Notes under the pieces: model-generated
Told to the model about the DNA's origin: nothing
Seen by the model: the letters and a program-made list of their open reading frames with translations, nothing else
The model's database searches: none
Program-made: the position numbers and the translations under genes
NCBI GenBank assembly: GCA_902491575.1
Contig: CABUID010000015.1
Span: 1 to 46,539, forward strand
Direction: 5' to 3'
Length of the DNA stretch: 46,539 nucleotides
Source of the DNA: an uncultured Bacillota bacterium
GTDB taxonomy: Bacteria; Bacillota_I; Bacilli_A; RFN20; CAG-631
Part shown: positions 16,268 through 26,281 of the stretch, one piece after another
Numbering within the stretch: the first letter of the stretch is position 1
How the letters are laid out: the number at the start of each line of letters is the position of its first letter

Positions 16268-17971
16268 ATGAAAGCTAGTAAAATGTTGCTTGCAACTTTA
16301 AAAGAAGCACCACAAGAAGCACAAATTTCCTCTCATATATTGTTAATTCGTGCTGGTATGATACGAAAACTAGTTGCAGGAGTTTATAATTTTTTACCAT
16401 TGGGATTAAGAACTTTAAAAAAAATTGAAGACATTATTCGACAAGAGATGGATGAAAGTGGCGCTCAAGAAATATTATCAAGTGCTATTCAACCAAAAGA
16501 ATTGTGGGAAGAATCGGGAAGATGGAATAAATATGGTCCTGAATTATTTCGTTTCAAAGATCGTCATTCAAGAGAATTTTGTTTAGGTCCTACACATGAA
16601 GAAATTTTTACGGATTTAGTAAAAAATGAAATAAAATCTTATAAAACTCTTCCTATCAATCTTTATCAAATTCAAACAAAATACCGGGATGAAGTTCGTC
16701 CAAGATTTGGACTGATGCGCGGTAGAGAATTTATAATGAAAGATGCTTATTCATTTGATATCGATGATCAAGGGTTAGAAGTATCTTACAAAGAAATGTA
16801 TACCACTTATTGTAACATTTTTGACCGTCTTCATATTCATTATAAAATCGTTTTAGCTGATACTGGATCAATAGGTGGTAGTGAATCCCACCAATTTATG
16901 GCTTTATCGGATGTAGGTGAATCAAACATTATCTATTGTGATTGTGGTTATGCTGCCGATGAAGAAAAAGCAAGCATGAAAGACGATACTTATAAAAACA
17001 ATGAGGATGAATACCCTTTAAAAGAAGTGGATACACCTAATGCTAAAACAATTGTCGAAGTGGCCAATTTCCTTCATGTTCAAACAAAAGATATTGCGAA
17101 AGCCGTCGTTTATTCCGTTTCAGGAAAACCATCGATGTTTTTAGTTCGTGGAGACCGCGAAGTAAACTTTATTAAAGTTTGTAATGCTTTAAATGCTGCT
17201 GAACATGAAGTTTATCTATCGACTTCCGATGAAATCGAAAAATATAATGCTATTGAAGGATATATAGGACCTATTGATAGTCAAATGGATGTCTATATAG
17301 ATACAGAACTAGCACAAATGAAAAATATCATCGTAGGGGGCAATAAAAAGGATACACATATCCTAAATGCAAACATTTATCGTGATTTTAATGTTACAAA
17401 AATCATTGATTTAAAAGATGTTCATGAAGGCGATGCATGCCCTGTTTGTGGTAAGCCACTTCATGCAGAAAGAGGAATAGAAGTAGGTCAAATCTTCAAA
17501 TTAAAAACAAAATATTCCCAAGCGATGAACTGTACTTTTTTAAATGAAAAAGGTATAGAAGTTCCAATTACCATGGGCTGCTATGGTATTGGAGTGACAA
17601 GAACGATGGCTTCCATTATTGAACAAAATCATGATGAAAATGGAATTTGCTGGCCTTTAAATGTTGCACCTTATCATGTAGTTATTATTGCTATTAATTA
17701 TCGTGATGAAATACAAAAAACATTAGCTGATTCGATGTATGAAACTTTAAAGAAAAATAAAGTTGAAGTTATTTTAGATGAACGTGATGTAAAACCTGGC
17801 GTTAAATTTAAAGACTGGGATTTAATTGGTATTCCTTTTATTTTAACAGTAGGTCGAAGAGCAAATGAGAATATCATTGAATTTAAACTTCGAAAAGAAA
17901 ACATTAAAGAAGAAAAAAATGTAGAAGAAGCACTGAATATCGTGATAGAAAAGGTTAAAAAAGAAGCATAA
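16268..17971 (+). CDS. proS: Prolyl-tRNA synthetase
   Basis: 567 residues from the ATG at 16268. A GTG nine bases earlier is in frame but lies inside the SD (AGAGGTG), so the ATG is preferred. Class II enzyme that charges tRNA-Pro. Visible are the start ASKMLLATLKEAP, motif 2 RDEVRPRFGLMRGREFIMKD (about residues 137-156), an inserted YbaK-like editing domain (about 235-385) that hydrolyses mischarged Ala-tRNA-Pro, motif 3 (GCYGIGVTRTMAS) and the anticodon-binding C-terminus. The layout is the bacterial long form. It sits in the metG-proS-mnmG translation run. Confidence 0.97.
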   Translation: MKASKMLLATLKEAPQEAQISSHILLIRAGMIRKLVAGVYNFLPLGLRTLKKIEDIIRQEMDESGAQEILSSAIQPKELWEESGRWNKYGPELFRFKDRHSREFCLGPTHEEIFTDLVKNEIKSYKTLPINLYQIQTKYRDEVRPRFGLMRGREFIMKDAYSFDIDDQGLEVSYKEMYTTYCNIFDRLHIHYKIVLADTGSIGGSESHQFMALSDVGESNIIYCDCGYAADEEKASMKDDTYKNNEDEYPLKEVDTPNAKTIVEVANFLHVQTKDIAKAVVYSVSGKPSMFLVRGDREVNFIKVCNALNAAEHEVYLSTSDEIEKYNAIEGYIGPIDSQMDVYIDTELAQMKNIIVGGNKKDTHILNANIYRDFNVTKIIDLKDVHEGDACPVCGKPLHAERGIEVGQIFKLKTKYSQAMNCTFLNEKGIEVPITMGCYGIGVTRTMASIIEQNHDENGICWPLNVAPYHVVIIAINYRDEIQKTLADSMYETLKKNKVEVILDERDVKPGVKFKDWDLIGIPFILTVGRRANENIIEFKLRKENIKEEKNVEEALNIVIEKVKKEA

Positions 17972-17987
17972 AGAAAAGAGTGGTAAA

Positions 17988-19844
17988 ATGGATTATGATG
18001 TTATTATAGTCGGAGGTGGACATGCTGGTATTGAAGCCACATTAGCCGTGGCAAGAATGGGATATAAAGCATGTTTAATTACGTTAGATATATCAAATAT
18101 TGGTCAAACTCCTTGTAATCCATCTATTGGTGGACCTGCAAAAGGAGTTGTTGTTCGTGAAATTGACGCTTTAGGCGGACAGATGGGAATTACGACAGAT
18201 CACACCTATTTACAAATGAAAATGCTAAATACGGCAAAAGGTCCTGGCGTTCAATGTCTTCGAGCACAAATTGATAAATTAAAATATCCTTTATATATGC
18301 AAAATGTTTTAAAAAATGAAAAAAATGTGACTCTTATTGAAACCATGGTTCAATCTTTAATTATTGATGGGAATAAATGTTTAGGTGTGATCGATGAAAA
18401 TGGTCAAAAAATTACATCAAGAGTAACGATTCTTACGACAGGAACATATTTACAATCCACTATTCTCGTAGGACATGAAACAACAATTTCTGGTCCTTTT
18501 GGTCAAAGATCTGCCCAAGGTCTTTCACCTTTTTTAAAAAGTCTTGGATTTAAAATATTAAGATTAAAAACGGGGACTCCACCCAGAATAAAATCGAGTT
18601 CAATCGATTTTAGCAAAGCTGAACTACAACTCGGTAGTACTATTCCTTTATCTTTTTCTTATTCGACTAAAACCTATATTCCCTTAAATGATCAATTACC
18701 TTGTTATCTTATTCACACAACAGAGGATACTAAAAAAATTATACAAGATCATTTACTAGAATCCGCTATGTATTCTGGAAATGTAAAAGGAAGAGGTCCA
18801 CGTTATTGCCCTTCTATAGAAGATAAAATTGTACGTTTTTCCGACAAAGAAAGACATCAACTCTTTTTGGAACCTGAATCCAAAGAAAACGATTCGATCT
18901 ATATCCAAGGATTTTCAACTTCTATGCCACCACAAATTCAAGAAAAAATGGTGCATTCATTGCCCGGGCTTGAAAAGGCTAAATTCATTCATTATGCATA
19001 TGCTATTGAATATGACGCCATCTATCCAACTCAATTAAAATTATCTTTAGAGACAAAACTAATTGAAAGTTTATTTACTGCTGGGCAAATTAATGGAACA
19101 TCCGGATATGAAGAAGCTGCTGGGCAAGGCTTAATTGCCGGAATCAATGCAGTTAGAAAAATACAAAATCGCTCTCCTTTAATATTAAAAAGAAATGAGT
19201 CCTATATTGGCCTGATGATTGATGATTTAGTTACGAAAGGAACGGATGAACCTTATCGTTTATTAACTTCTCGATCTGAATATCGTTTGTTATTAAGACA
19301 CGATAATGCCGATTTAAGATTACGTCAATATGGATATGATGTTGGATTACTTTCAGAAGATGTTTATCATGATTTCCTTGAAAAAGTTAAACAGATTCAG
19401 GAGTTAACTGAATTATTAAAAAAGACAAGAGTCAGTAAAAATGAAATCATTTCAAATTATGTTAAAAGCAAAGAATATTTAGACAATATAGTCGGTATTA
19501 CTCTTTACGACTTAATTAAACGTCCCAATATTAATTTAAAAGATATTATTCATGAATTTCATTTTCAAAATCATTATTTCAATGAAGTCATTGAAGAAGT
19601 CGAAATACAAACAAAATATGAAGGTTATCTTAAAAAGCAAGAAAAAGAAGCCTATGAACAAAGTAAACTTGAGCAACATAAAATTCCTATTGATTTAAAT
19701 TATGATGATGTCCCTCATCTAGCGATTGAAGCACGACAAAAGCTAAAAGAAATCCGTCCTGAAACCATAGGACAAGCTTCGCGTATATCGGGTGTGAATC
19801 CTGCAGATATAAGCGTATTAATGGTTTATTTAAAATTAAGATAA
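17988..19844 (+). CDS. mnmG: tRNA uridine-34 carboxymethylaminomethyl enzyme MnmG
   Basis: 618 residues, full length. This FAD enzyme, with MnmE, modifies the wobble U34 of tRNAs reading NNA/NNG codons. N-terminal dinucleotide fold GGGHAGIEA (residues 8-16); conserved NPSIGGPAKG and LRLKTGTPPR; second nucleotide site region QINGTSGYEEAAGQG (about 366-380); TSRSEYRL near residue 427; C-terminal helical MnmE-binding domain. SD is weak (AAGAGTGG). The stop is one base before the rsmG start, so the pair is coupled; mnmG-rsmG is a common arrangement near replication genes. Confidence 0.97.
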   Translation: MDYDVIIVGGGHAGIEATLAVARMGYKACLITLDISNIGQTPCNPSIGGPAKGVVVREIDALGGQMGITTDHTYLQMKMLNTAKGPGVQCLRAQIDKLKYPLYMQNVLKNEKNVTLIETMVQSLIIDGNKCLGVIDENGQKITSRVTILTTGTYLQSTILVGHETTISGPFGQRSAQGLSPFLKSLGFKILRLKTGTPPRIKSSSIDFSKAELQLGSTIPLSFSYSTKTYIPLNDQLPCYLIHTTEDTKKIIQDHLLESAMYSGNVKGRGPRYCPSIEDKIVRFSDKERHQLFLEPESKENDSIYIQGFSTSMPPQIQEKMVHSLPGLEKAKFIHYAYAIEYDAIYPTQLKLSLETKLIESLFTAGQINGTSGYEEAAGQGLIAGINAVRKIQNRSPLILKRNESYIGLMIDDLVTKGTDEPYRLLTSRSEYRLLLRHDNADLRLRQYGYDVGLLSEDVYHDFLEKVKQIQELTELLKKTRVSKNEIISNYVKSKEYLDNIVGITLYDLIKRPNINLKDIIHEFHFQNHYFNEVIEEVEIQTKYEGYLKKQEKEAYEQSKLEQHKIPIDLNYDDVPHLAIEARQKLKEIRPETIGQASRISGVNPADISVLMVYLKLR

Positions 19845-19845
19845 T

Positions 19846-20532
19846 ATGATGAACGAACAAGAATTTAAAGAAGCTTTATTACAAAAAAATATCATTTTAA
19901 CGGATGAAATGCTTAATCAATTTCATCAATATTTTGATTTGATTAATAAATATAATCAAATTATGGACTTAACAGCTGTTAGCCAAGATGAAATTTATGA
20001 AAGGCATTTTTACAATTCATTAACGATTGCCACGAATCATTCTTTTAACAACTTGCATTTATGTGATGTTGGCGCTGGTGCTGGTTTTCCATCAATTCCA
20101 TTAAAAATCGTTTTTCCAAATATGAAATTAACCATTATTGATCCTTTAGCTAAAAGAATGGATTTTTTAAAAATTGTCATTTTAAAATTAAACTTACAAG
20201 ATGTCGAATTAATCTATCAAAGAGCCGAAGATATATCTAAAACAAATAAAGAAAAATATGATATTGTTACTGCTAGAGCTGTTGCTCGTCTAAATATCTT
20301 AGTTGAAATCGTATCCCAATTAGTAAAAGTAAATGGATGGTTCATCGCTATGAAAGGTGAAAAAGCTTATGAAGAACTCTTAGAAGCAAAAAACGCTTTA
20401 AAAATTTGTAAAATGGAATTAAAAAAAGAAGAACAAATTCCACCATCGATTAATCTTTACTTTAATAAAAAAGGATCCATCTTGAATAAATATCCGAGAA
20501 ATTACGCTCAAATCAAAAAGAAGCCATTATAA
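19846..20532 (+). CDS. rsmG: 16S rRNA (guanine-527-N7)-methyltransferase
   Basis: 228 residues. It methylates G527 in the 530 loop of 16S rRNA; loss gives low-level streptomycin resistance in other bacteria. Conserved N-terminal helix with NKYNQIMDLTAV (about residues 34-45), the SAM-binding DVGAGAGFPSIPLKI (about 74-88), TIIDPLAKRMDFL and TARAVARL (about 143-150). Two consecutive ATG codons (19846 and 19849) are possible starts. No clean SD is visible, consistent with coupling to mnmG. Confidence 0.95.
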   Translation: MMNEQEFKEALLQKNIILTDEMLNQFHQYFDLINKYNQIMDLTAVSQDEIYERHFYNSLTIATNHSFNNLHLCDVGAGAGFPSIPLKIVFPNMKLTIIDPLAKRMDFLKIVILKLNLQDVELIYQRAEDISKTNKEKYDIVTARAVARLNILVEIVSQLVKVNGWFIAMKGEKAYEELLEAKNALKICKMELKKEEQIPPSINLYFNKKGSILNKYPRNYAQIKKKPL

Positions 20533-20546
20533 AGTGGGTGATAAAA

Positions 20547-21212
20547 ATGAACAGTAAAGGATTAAAAGTTTTAGCCTATATCTTTTTTACAGCCGCCATC
20601 ATTTGGTTTGTTTTGATTTTTAATAAAGTCAATGATTTATGGGCTAATATCGTAAAATCGATTTGTTTGGGCATTGTATTATTGATTGTATTGATTTTTA
20701 TTTTACTACTTATATTTTGTATACACGATAATAAAAAAATCGATAAAATGCTCGATGTTAATGATTATGACTGCTTAATAGAATATTGTAAAAAAATGAA
20801 AAATAAAAAGTGGTTTCTTCTTTATGATCGTAAATTTTATTATGAATATTTAATTCTATTAGGTTATGTCGGTAAAGATGATGATAAAAACATTGTTGAA
20901 TCTTATAAAAATTTTACGAAAATGGATTATTTTCCAATGACCTATTATTGGAAAGCTTGTTATGATTTTTCAAAGGGAAACCTAGAAAATATCGACAATT
21001 ATTATCAAAATTTTATTCAACATCCTGATGTTTATAAAAAAGCCAATCATTTTAAAAATATCATTTTGATTTTTGAAAGTCTCGATTTGTATGTCAAACA
21101 AGATTATCAAAAAGCAAAAGAAACATTAAAAAAAGTAGATATAACACAAATCAACATGCCATCTACTTTAAAATCGATTTCAATGATTAACGAAGAAATT
21201 ACAGAATCGTAA
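20547..21212 (+). CDS. Small membrane protein with helical repeat region
   Basis: About 221 residues from the ATG at 20547. An in-frame GTG at 20538 lies within the SD-like AAGTGGGTG, so I do not use it. Two hydrophobic segments (residues about 9-27 and 36-60) are followed by a cytosolic, Lys/Tyr/Asp-rich helical region of about 155 residues with a TPR-like spacing of aromatic residues (YYWKACYDFSKGNL, then YVKQDYQKAKETL). I recognise no named family. It closes the housekeeping run, 14 bases after rsmG, and its stop codon lies inside the terminator hairpin. Confidence 0.7.
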   Translation: MNSKGLKVLAYIFFTAAIIWFVLIFNKVNDLWANIVKSICLGIVLLIVLIFILLLIFCIHDNKKIDKMLDVNDYDCLIEYCKKMKNKKWFLLYDRKFYYEYLILLGYVGKDDDKNIVESYKNFTKMDYFPMTYYWKACYDFSKGNLENIDNYYQNFIQHPDVYKKANHFKNIILIFESLDLYVKQDYQKAKETLKKVDITQINMPSTLKSISMINEEITES

Positions 21213-21222
21213 TTTCTTTTTT
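21195..21222 (+). terminator. Terminator of the tmk-rsmG run
   Basis: GAAATTAC (21195-21202) pairs perfectly with GTAATTTC (21209-21216) over a 6-base loop, followed by TTTTTTA. The 3' arm contains the stop codon of the small membrane protein gene. Confidence 0.75.
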
Positions 21223-22612
21223 ATTTTTTAAAGGAAACTTTTTCAATTAAATCCGCATATGCTTTATAATAAATTTCCATAATTGCTTCAATGGCACGGA
21301 TTTGAATTCTTTCGTTTGGTTGATGAATAATGACCTCACCATACCCCTCCATTTCTGGGCCAAAAGCAACACAATTATGAAACTCTCGTGCATAAGTTCC
21401 ACCAGCGCTACAAATAGGTTTAGATTGAGTGTCTTTGGTTACTTCTTGATAAGCTTTGACTAATGATTGAATCATCATTGAATTCTTATCCATTATAAAA
21501 CCCTCTGATGAAGATAATAAATTTACAGTCAATCCTTGATACTTAGATAATGTTTCTTTGATTTGTTTAAGCATTTGCTCACTACTCGTATTAAATGGTA
21601 AACGTGAATTGATTTTTAATGAAAACGCTTGATTTTCATAATGAACTAATCCTACATTGACAGCGATAGGACCATATTCATCTTCTGCAAAGCAACCTAA
21701 TTTTTCACCATGTACATTTGTAAAAATACAATTTGTATAAAAAGAAACAAAATCACTTTCTACAACTTGATTTAACCCGCAAATAGCATAAGAGGCCGCA
21801 TTGATTCCTTGTTGTGGAATAGATCCATGTGCTGCTTTTCCATAAACTGTATAAATTAATAGATTCTTTTGATCGTCTACTTCATAATCTAAATGATTTT
21901 CTTTAAAATAAGCGTCTAAACTATCTAAAGCTTTTTGTTTACAGGAATTGCATGTATAAGATAAATGAAATACGCATTTATCCGGCACTGCATTAATGAC
22001 AATTCCTGCATCTAAATAAGTTAATTTTATTGCTCCTGTTTCATTTGACTTCCCTTTTATTTCTATATTATTTATCGTTTTTTCGGCAAATACAACTGGA
22101 AAATTAGCATCAGGAGAAACACCATAAGATATAGGTTCTTCTACTTTTAAATAATGTTCCATACACAAGGATCCACTTTCTTCATTACAACCAAAAATTA
22201 ATCTTACTCTTTTAGGAAAAGTAAAGCCATTATCCATTAAAGCTTTAATAGCATATATTGAAATGACAACAGGTCCTTTATCATCCAAAGCACCTCTGCC
22301 CCATATTTCATCATTGACTAGTTTTCCAGAATAAGCAGGATATTTCCATCCTTCTCCTTCAGGAACAACGTCTAAATGACCAATGATACCAACTAATTCC
22401 TCTCCTTCACCCACTTCAGCATAACCACAATATCCATCCAAATTCTTTACTTTAAATCCTAAACGCTCACAAATACTTAATGTTTTTTCAAGACATTCTT
22501 TATTTCCTTGTCCAAAAGGTCCATTTTCAACAGGCGTATCTTGAACTGTTTTAATTTGTATTAATTCTTGTAAAGTTTCTATAATCTCTTTCGTGTATTT
22601 TTTTAAATTCAT
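21221..22612 (-). CDS. M20-family dipeptidase, PepV/Sapep type
   Basis: 463 residues, the length of PepV-type zinc dipeptidases that cut short peptides in the cytosol. Metal-ligand motifs are present: GIIGHLDVVPEGEGW (His at about residue 78), WGRGALDDKGP (bridging Asp at about 112), CNEESG (catalytic and ligand Glu, about 146-148) and SPDANFP, with a late His in the PNERIQIRAIEA/IIHQPN region. The lid domain occupies about 180-380. GGGAGG precedes the ATG. It is the last gene of the minus-strand galK-ABC-pepV group, 14 bases from the ABC gene. Confidence 0.9.
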   Translation of the reverse strand: MNLKKYTKEIIETLQELIQIKTVQDTPVENGPFGQGNKECLEKTLSICERLGFKVKNLDGYCGYAEVGEGEELVGIIGHLDVVPEGEGWKYPAYSGKLVNDEIWGRGALDDKGPVVISIYAIKALMDNGFTFPKRVRLIFGCNEESGSLCMEHYLKVEEPISYGVSPDANFPVVFAEKTINNIEIKGKSNETGAIKLTYLDAGIVINAVPDKCVFHLSYTCNSCKQKALDSLDAYFKENHLDYEVDDQKNLLIYTVYGKAAHGSIPQQGINAASYAICGLNQVVESDFVSFYTNCIFTNVHGEKLGCFAEDEYGPIAVNVGLVHYENQAFSLKINSRLPFNTSSEQMLKQIKETLSKYQGLTVNLLSSSEGFIMDKNSMMIQSLVKAYQEVTKDTQSKPICSAGGTYAREFHNCVAFGPEMEGYGEVIIHQPNERIQIRAIEAIMEIYYKAYADLIEKVSFKK

Positions 22613-22626
22613 ATGCTATTCCTCCC

Positions 22627-24444
22627 TTAAAAATTTAATTCTTTCATTTTTTCTTCTACAAACTGATTCGTAAATAACTGGTAATAATAACCCTTTTGTT
22701 TCATTAATTCTTGATGAGTGCCTTTTTCAGAAATCATTCCATCTTGAATTACTAATATTATATCACTATTAATGATCGTTGATAAACGATGTGCTACAAC
22801 AAAACAAGTTCTATTTTTTAAAATACTTGAAATTGCTTTTTGAATAATGTATTCCGTTTCTGTATCAATACTACTTGTCGCTTCATCCAATAGGATGATT
22901 TTCGGATTAGCGATAATGGCTCTAGCGAAAGAAATTAATTGTTTTTGACCTAAAGATAAACGATTACCACTTTCTCCAACTTGTGTTTGATAACCTTGTT
23001 CCATTTTTAATATAAATTCGTCTGCATGAACTGCTTTTGCGGCTTCATATACTTGTTCATCCGTGGCATTCAAATTCCCATAACGAATATTTTCTAAAAT
23101 TGATCCACTAAAAAGATGAGGCGTTTGCAACACATATCCTAAATTTGAATGTAGCCAAGCTACACTTCTTAATTTATAATCTTTTTGGTCAATTTTAATT
23201 CTTCCTGTTGTTGGCTCATAAAATCGTGAAAGAAGATTAATTATTGTCGATTTCCCTGCTCCCGTTTCTCCAACTAAGGCAACCGTTTGACCTTGTTTTA
23301 CTTTTAAATTAAAGTTTTTTAAAACTTCCTTCCCTTTGAAATAAGAAAAACTAACATTTTCAAATTCCACTTCACCATTTAATTCTTCCCAATTTTCTTT
23401 CTTCATATGAAGATAGTCACCATATTTTTCAATTACTTCTGGTGAATCTTGTATTTCCGGAATAATATCATTTAAATGAAAAACTCTTTCAGCAGAGACT
23501 TGTGCGTGTTTTAAATCATTAGTTAAACGAACAATCATCATAACAGGATCGAAAAAAGAAGTAGAGTACGATAAAAACAAAAATAATATAGATGAATCAA
23601 TCGCAGACATTCCTCCAAAATATCCCATACAAGCCAAAGCAATGGCGGAAGAAAAAGCAATAATTTGGTAAAAACCAGATTGTGCCCAAGCAATTTTTAC
23701 GGTTATATTTTGATATCGGTTCACTATCGTTGAAAACTCACGATTGTTTTTTTCTTCTAATACTAAGGATTTACTGGTTTTAATACCACTAATTCCTTCA
23801 TTTAAATAAGACGTTATTTCAGAATTAATTCTTCTTTGTCTTCTAGATAATTTTACAATAATTTTATTAAACAATATGGCTACTATTGTCACAACAGGAA
23901 TGATAATAAACATAATTAATGATAATTCAAAATTAATGGTTCCCATGATAATAAAAATAAACAACAATTTAAATATTGCGTAAACAATATCCACTAACCC
24001 CCATGAAATAATACTTCCTAACCTTGAAGTATCACTCGATACACGAGCCATTAACCATCCTACAGAACTTTTATCAAAAAAGGAAAAAGGTTGATTTTGT
24101 AATTTCGAAAAAGTTTTTTGTGTTAAAGATTTATAAAATTTTAATTCTAGATAACCCGCAAAACGAATAAACATCAATGTACACATACCTAAACATAAAA
24201 TAAACATGAACATTCCAATCATAAATACCCAAAAAGAGGAGGTAATTCCTTCTTCCAGAAATTTTTGTAATCCATCCGTACAAATATATTTAACAAACAT
24301 TGTTTCACAAAATGCACTTCCTATCATTGAAAGAATGGCGCCTATACAATAACCTTTATACTGCCACATTTCTTTGAATATGCGTTTCCATATCTTCCCG
24401 TCTATTTTAGCATTTAGTTCTTGTTCTTCTACTTCGTTATACAT
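22627..24444 (-). CDS. ABC exporter half, canonical Walker B (BmrCD-type partner)
   Basis: 605 residues: six membrane segments in about residues 30-330 and a C-terminal ATPase with Walker A GETGAGKST, Walker B IILLDEATSSID (catalytic Glu present) and the H-loop VVAHRLST. The ABC signature is altered, LSLGQKQ rather than LSGGQ. Its partner, encoded immediately upstream with an 8-base overlap, has an Asp in place of the catalytic Glu but a normal signature. Together they should form a heterodimer with one active and one degenerate ATP site, as in the B. subtilis BmrC/BmrD (YheIH) multidrug exporter. The substrate cannot be read from the sequence. Confidence 0.92.
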   Translation of the reverse strand: MYNEVEEQELNAKIDGKIWKRIFKEMWQYKGYCIGAILSMIGSAFCETMFVKYICTDGLQKFLEEGITSSFWVFMIGMFMFILCLGMCTLMFIRFAGYLELKFYKSLTQKTFSKLQNQPFSFFDKSSVGWLMARVSSDTSRLGSIISWGLVDIVYAIFKLLFIFIIMGTINFELSLIMFIIIPVVTIVAILFNKIIVKLSRRQRRINSEITSYLNEGISGIKTSKSLVLEEKNNREFSTIVNRYQNITVKIAWAQSGFYQIIAFSSAIALACMGYFGGMSAIDSSILFLFLSYSTSFFDPVMMIVRLTNDLKHAQVSAERVFHLNDIIPEIQDSPEVIEKYGDYLHMKKENWEELNGEVEFENVSFSYFKGKEVLKNFNLKVKQGQTVALVGETGAGKSTIINLLSRFYEPTTGRIKIDQKDYKLRSVAWLHSNLGYVLQTPHLFSGSILENIRYGNLNATDEQVYEAAKAVHADEFILKMEQGYQTQVGESGNRLSLGQKQLISFARAIIANPKIILLDEATSSIDTETEYIIQKAISSILKNRTCFVVAHRLSTIINSDIILVIQDGMISEKGTHQELMKQKGYYYQLFTNQFVEEKMKELNF

Positions 24445-26248
24445 TTATTTCATCTCCCTTTTGAGGTGGATCATTGAAATAATTTTGAATTTTCCAGATT
24501 GTTTGATATAAACCTTCTTTTTGAATCAATTCATTATGTGTTCCAATATCTTGAATTTCTCCATCTTCAAAAACAATAATTTTATCGGCATCTTTAGCTG
24601 TGGTTATTCGATGTGTAATGATAATCATCGTACATTTACCTTCTTGTTCTTTTAAAGATTTACGTATTTTTAAATCCGTTTCTGTATCCACAGCACTTAA
24701 AGAATCATCAAAAATTAAAACAGGCCTTTTTTCTGCAAGCATTCTTGCAATAGCAATGCGTTGTTTTTGACCACCCGATAAAGTGACTCCTCTTTCACCA
24801 ACCATTGTTTGGTATTTTAATTCAAAGTTTTCAATATCTTCATCTAAAGAAGCCATATGAGCTAGTTCTTTTGCATTTTTAGCATCATCATAAGGAAGAG
24901 TAATATTGATGTTTTCTTGAATTGTTCTAGAATATAAAAATGTTTCTTGCAAAATGACTCCTATATGTTTTCTTACCCAATTCTTATCCATTTTTGTAAT
25001 ATCATTTCCATCTAATAAAATTTTCCCTTCTGTAGGATCCAGCAATCGATTTAATAAATGAACAAATGTAGACTTCCCCGATCCTGTTTTCCCAACAATT
25101 GCAATGGTTTCACCTTGATTTATTTTTAAATGAATATTTTTTAGTGTTGGAAAAGAAGCATCTTCAAATTGAAAAGAAACATTCATGAATTCAATATTTC
25201 CTTTAATTTCTGGCTTTAAATTTTCTTTTTCATGATATTCATCTTTCTGATCCAATATTTCTAAAATTCTTCCGCTACAAATAGAAGTTTTGCCAAATTC
25301 TGCTAACATTCTACCGAGATTTCTACAAGGCCAGATAATCTGCTCTGTATATAAAAACATAATGACGACTTTATCTAATTCTAGGCCACGGTTAACAACG
25401 AAAAAAATCGATAAACCAAATACTAAAAGTAATTGAAAATAAGATAAAATATCGCTCATTCCCCAAAATGAAGACATTCTTTTCGCCGTTTTTTTCCAAA
25501 TAAAAGTATAATCATTTAATGATTGATTAAACTTATTCATTTCATAGTTTTCATTTGCAAAAGCTTTGACAACTCGAATCCCAGTGAAGTTTTCTTGTAA
25601 AACATTTGTCATTTTTCCTTCTTTTACTTCTAGTAAAGAATAATCATTACTTTGCTTTTTAAAATAAACATAAGATGAAAGAAAATAAACAGGAATCATT
25701 ATAAAAACATATAATGAAAATTCGACATTAATCCATAACATACTCAATCCAAATATAACCACTTTACATAAAGAATTAAATAGTTCTAATAATGATCCTG
25801 TTACAAAAGTTTTAAAGCGTTGTATATCTTGAGTAGATCTTTGAATTAAGTCTCCTGTTTCTACATGTTTTAAATAAGTATATGACATGTTTTGAATTTT
25901 TTTAAAATAATCTTTTTGTGCATTACAGCCGATAATTTCAGATAATTTATAAATATTAAAATCACATATGATATTGATAAATTCTCGTATTAATGCAACG
26001 AGTATAATCAGCGAAGCAACTATGAATAATTGTGATTTCATAGTCAGTGCATTATGAAAAAATGGAAGAAAGAAATTGGGCATTTCACTTTCTTCTAAAG
26101 GTGTTTTTTCGACAATTGCTACAAATGTTCCTGTCAATTTAGGAATGAGTGAACGAATATAATTCAAAAAAACCAAACAGATTAAAGTAATAATAAATAA
26201 AAATATATTTTTTTTCAAATATCGAATAAATAACTTAAATGTCTTCAT
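24437..26248 (-). CDS. ABC exporter half, degenerate Walker B (BmrC-type partner)
   Basis: About 603 residues from the ATG at 26248 (SD GGAAGGAAA); an in-frame TTG six codons upstream overlaps the SD and is unlikely. Six membrane segments, then the ATPase domain: Walker A GKTGSGKST, normal signature LSGGQKQR, Walker B VLIFDDSLSAVD with Asp where the catalytic Glu normally is, and H-loop IITHRITT. The Asp substitution marks the non-catalytic site of heterodimeric exporters and complements the LSLGQ signature of the partner gene. The gene starts 33 bases after galK and is probably co-transcribed with it. Confidence 0.92.
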   Translation of the reverse strand: MKTFKLFIRYLKKNIFLFIITLICLVFLNYIRSLIPKLTGTFVAIVEKTPLEESEMPNFFLPFFHNALTMKSQLFIVASLIILVALIREFINIICDFNIYKLSEIIGCNAQKDYFKKIQNMSYTYLKHVETGDLIQRSTQDIQRFKTFVTGSLLELFNSLCKVVIFGLSMLWINVEFSLYVFIMIPVYFLSSYVYFKKQSNDYSLLEVKEGKMTNVLQENFTGIRVVKAFANENYEMNKFNQSLNDYTFIWKKTAKRMSSFWGMSDILSYFQLLLVFGLSIFFVVNRGLELDKVVIMFLYTEQIIWPCRNLGRMLAEFGKTSICSGRILEILDQKDEYHEKENLKPEIKGNIEFMNVSFQFEDASFPTLKNIHLKINQGETIAIVGKTGSGKSTFVHLLNRLLDPTEGKILLDGNDITKMDKNWVRKHIGVILQETFLYSRTIQENINITLPYDDAKNAKELAHMASLDEDIENFELKYQTMVGERGVTLSGGQKQRIAIARMLAEKRPVLIFDDSLSAVDTETDLKIRKSLKEQEGKCTMIIITHRITTAKDADKIIVFEDGEIQDIGTHNELIQKEGLYQTIWKIQNYFNDPPQKGDEINV

Positions 26249-26281
26249 ATAAAAATTTCCTTCCAAGGGAAATTTTTAGTT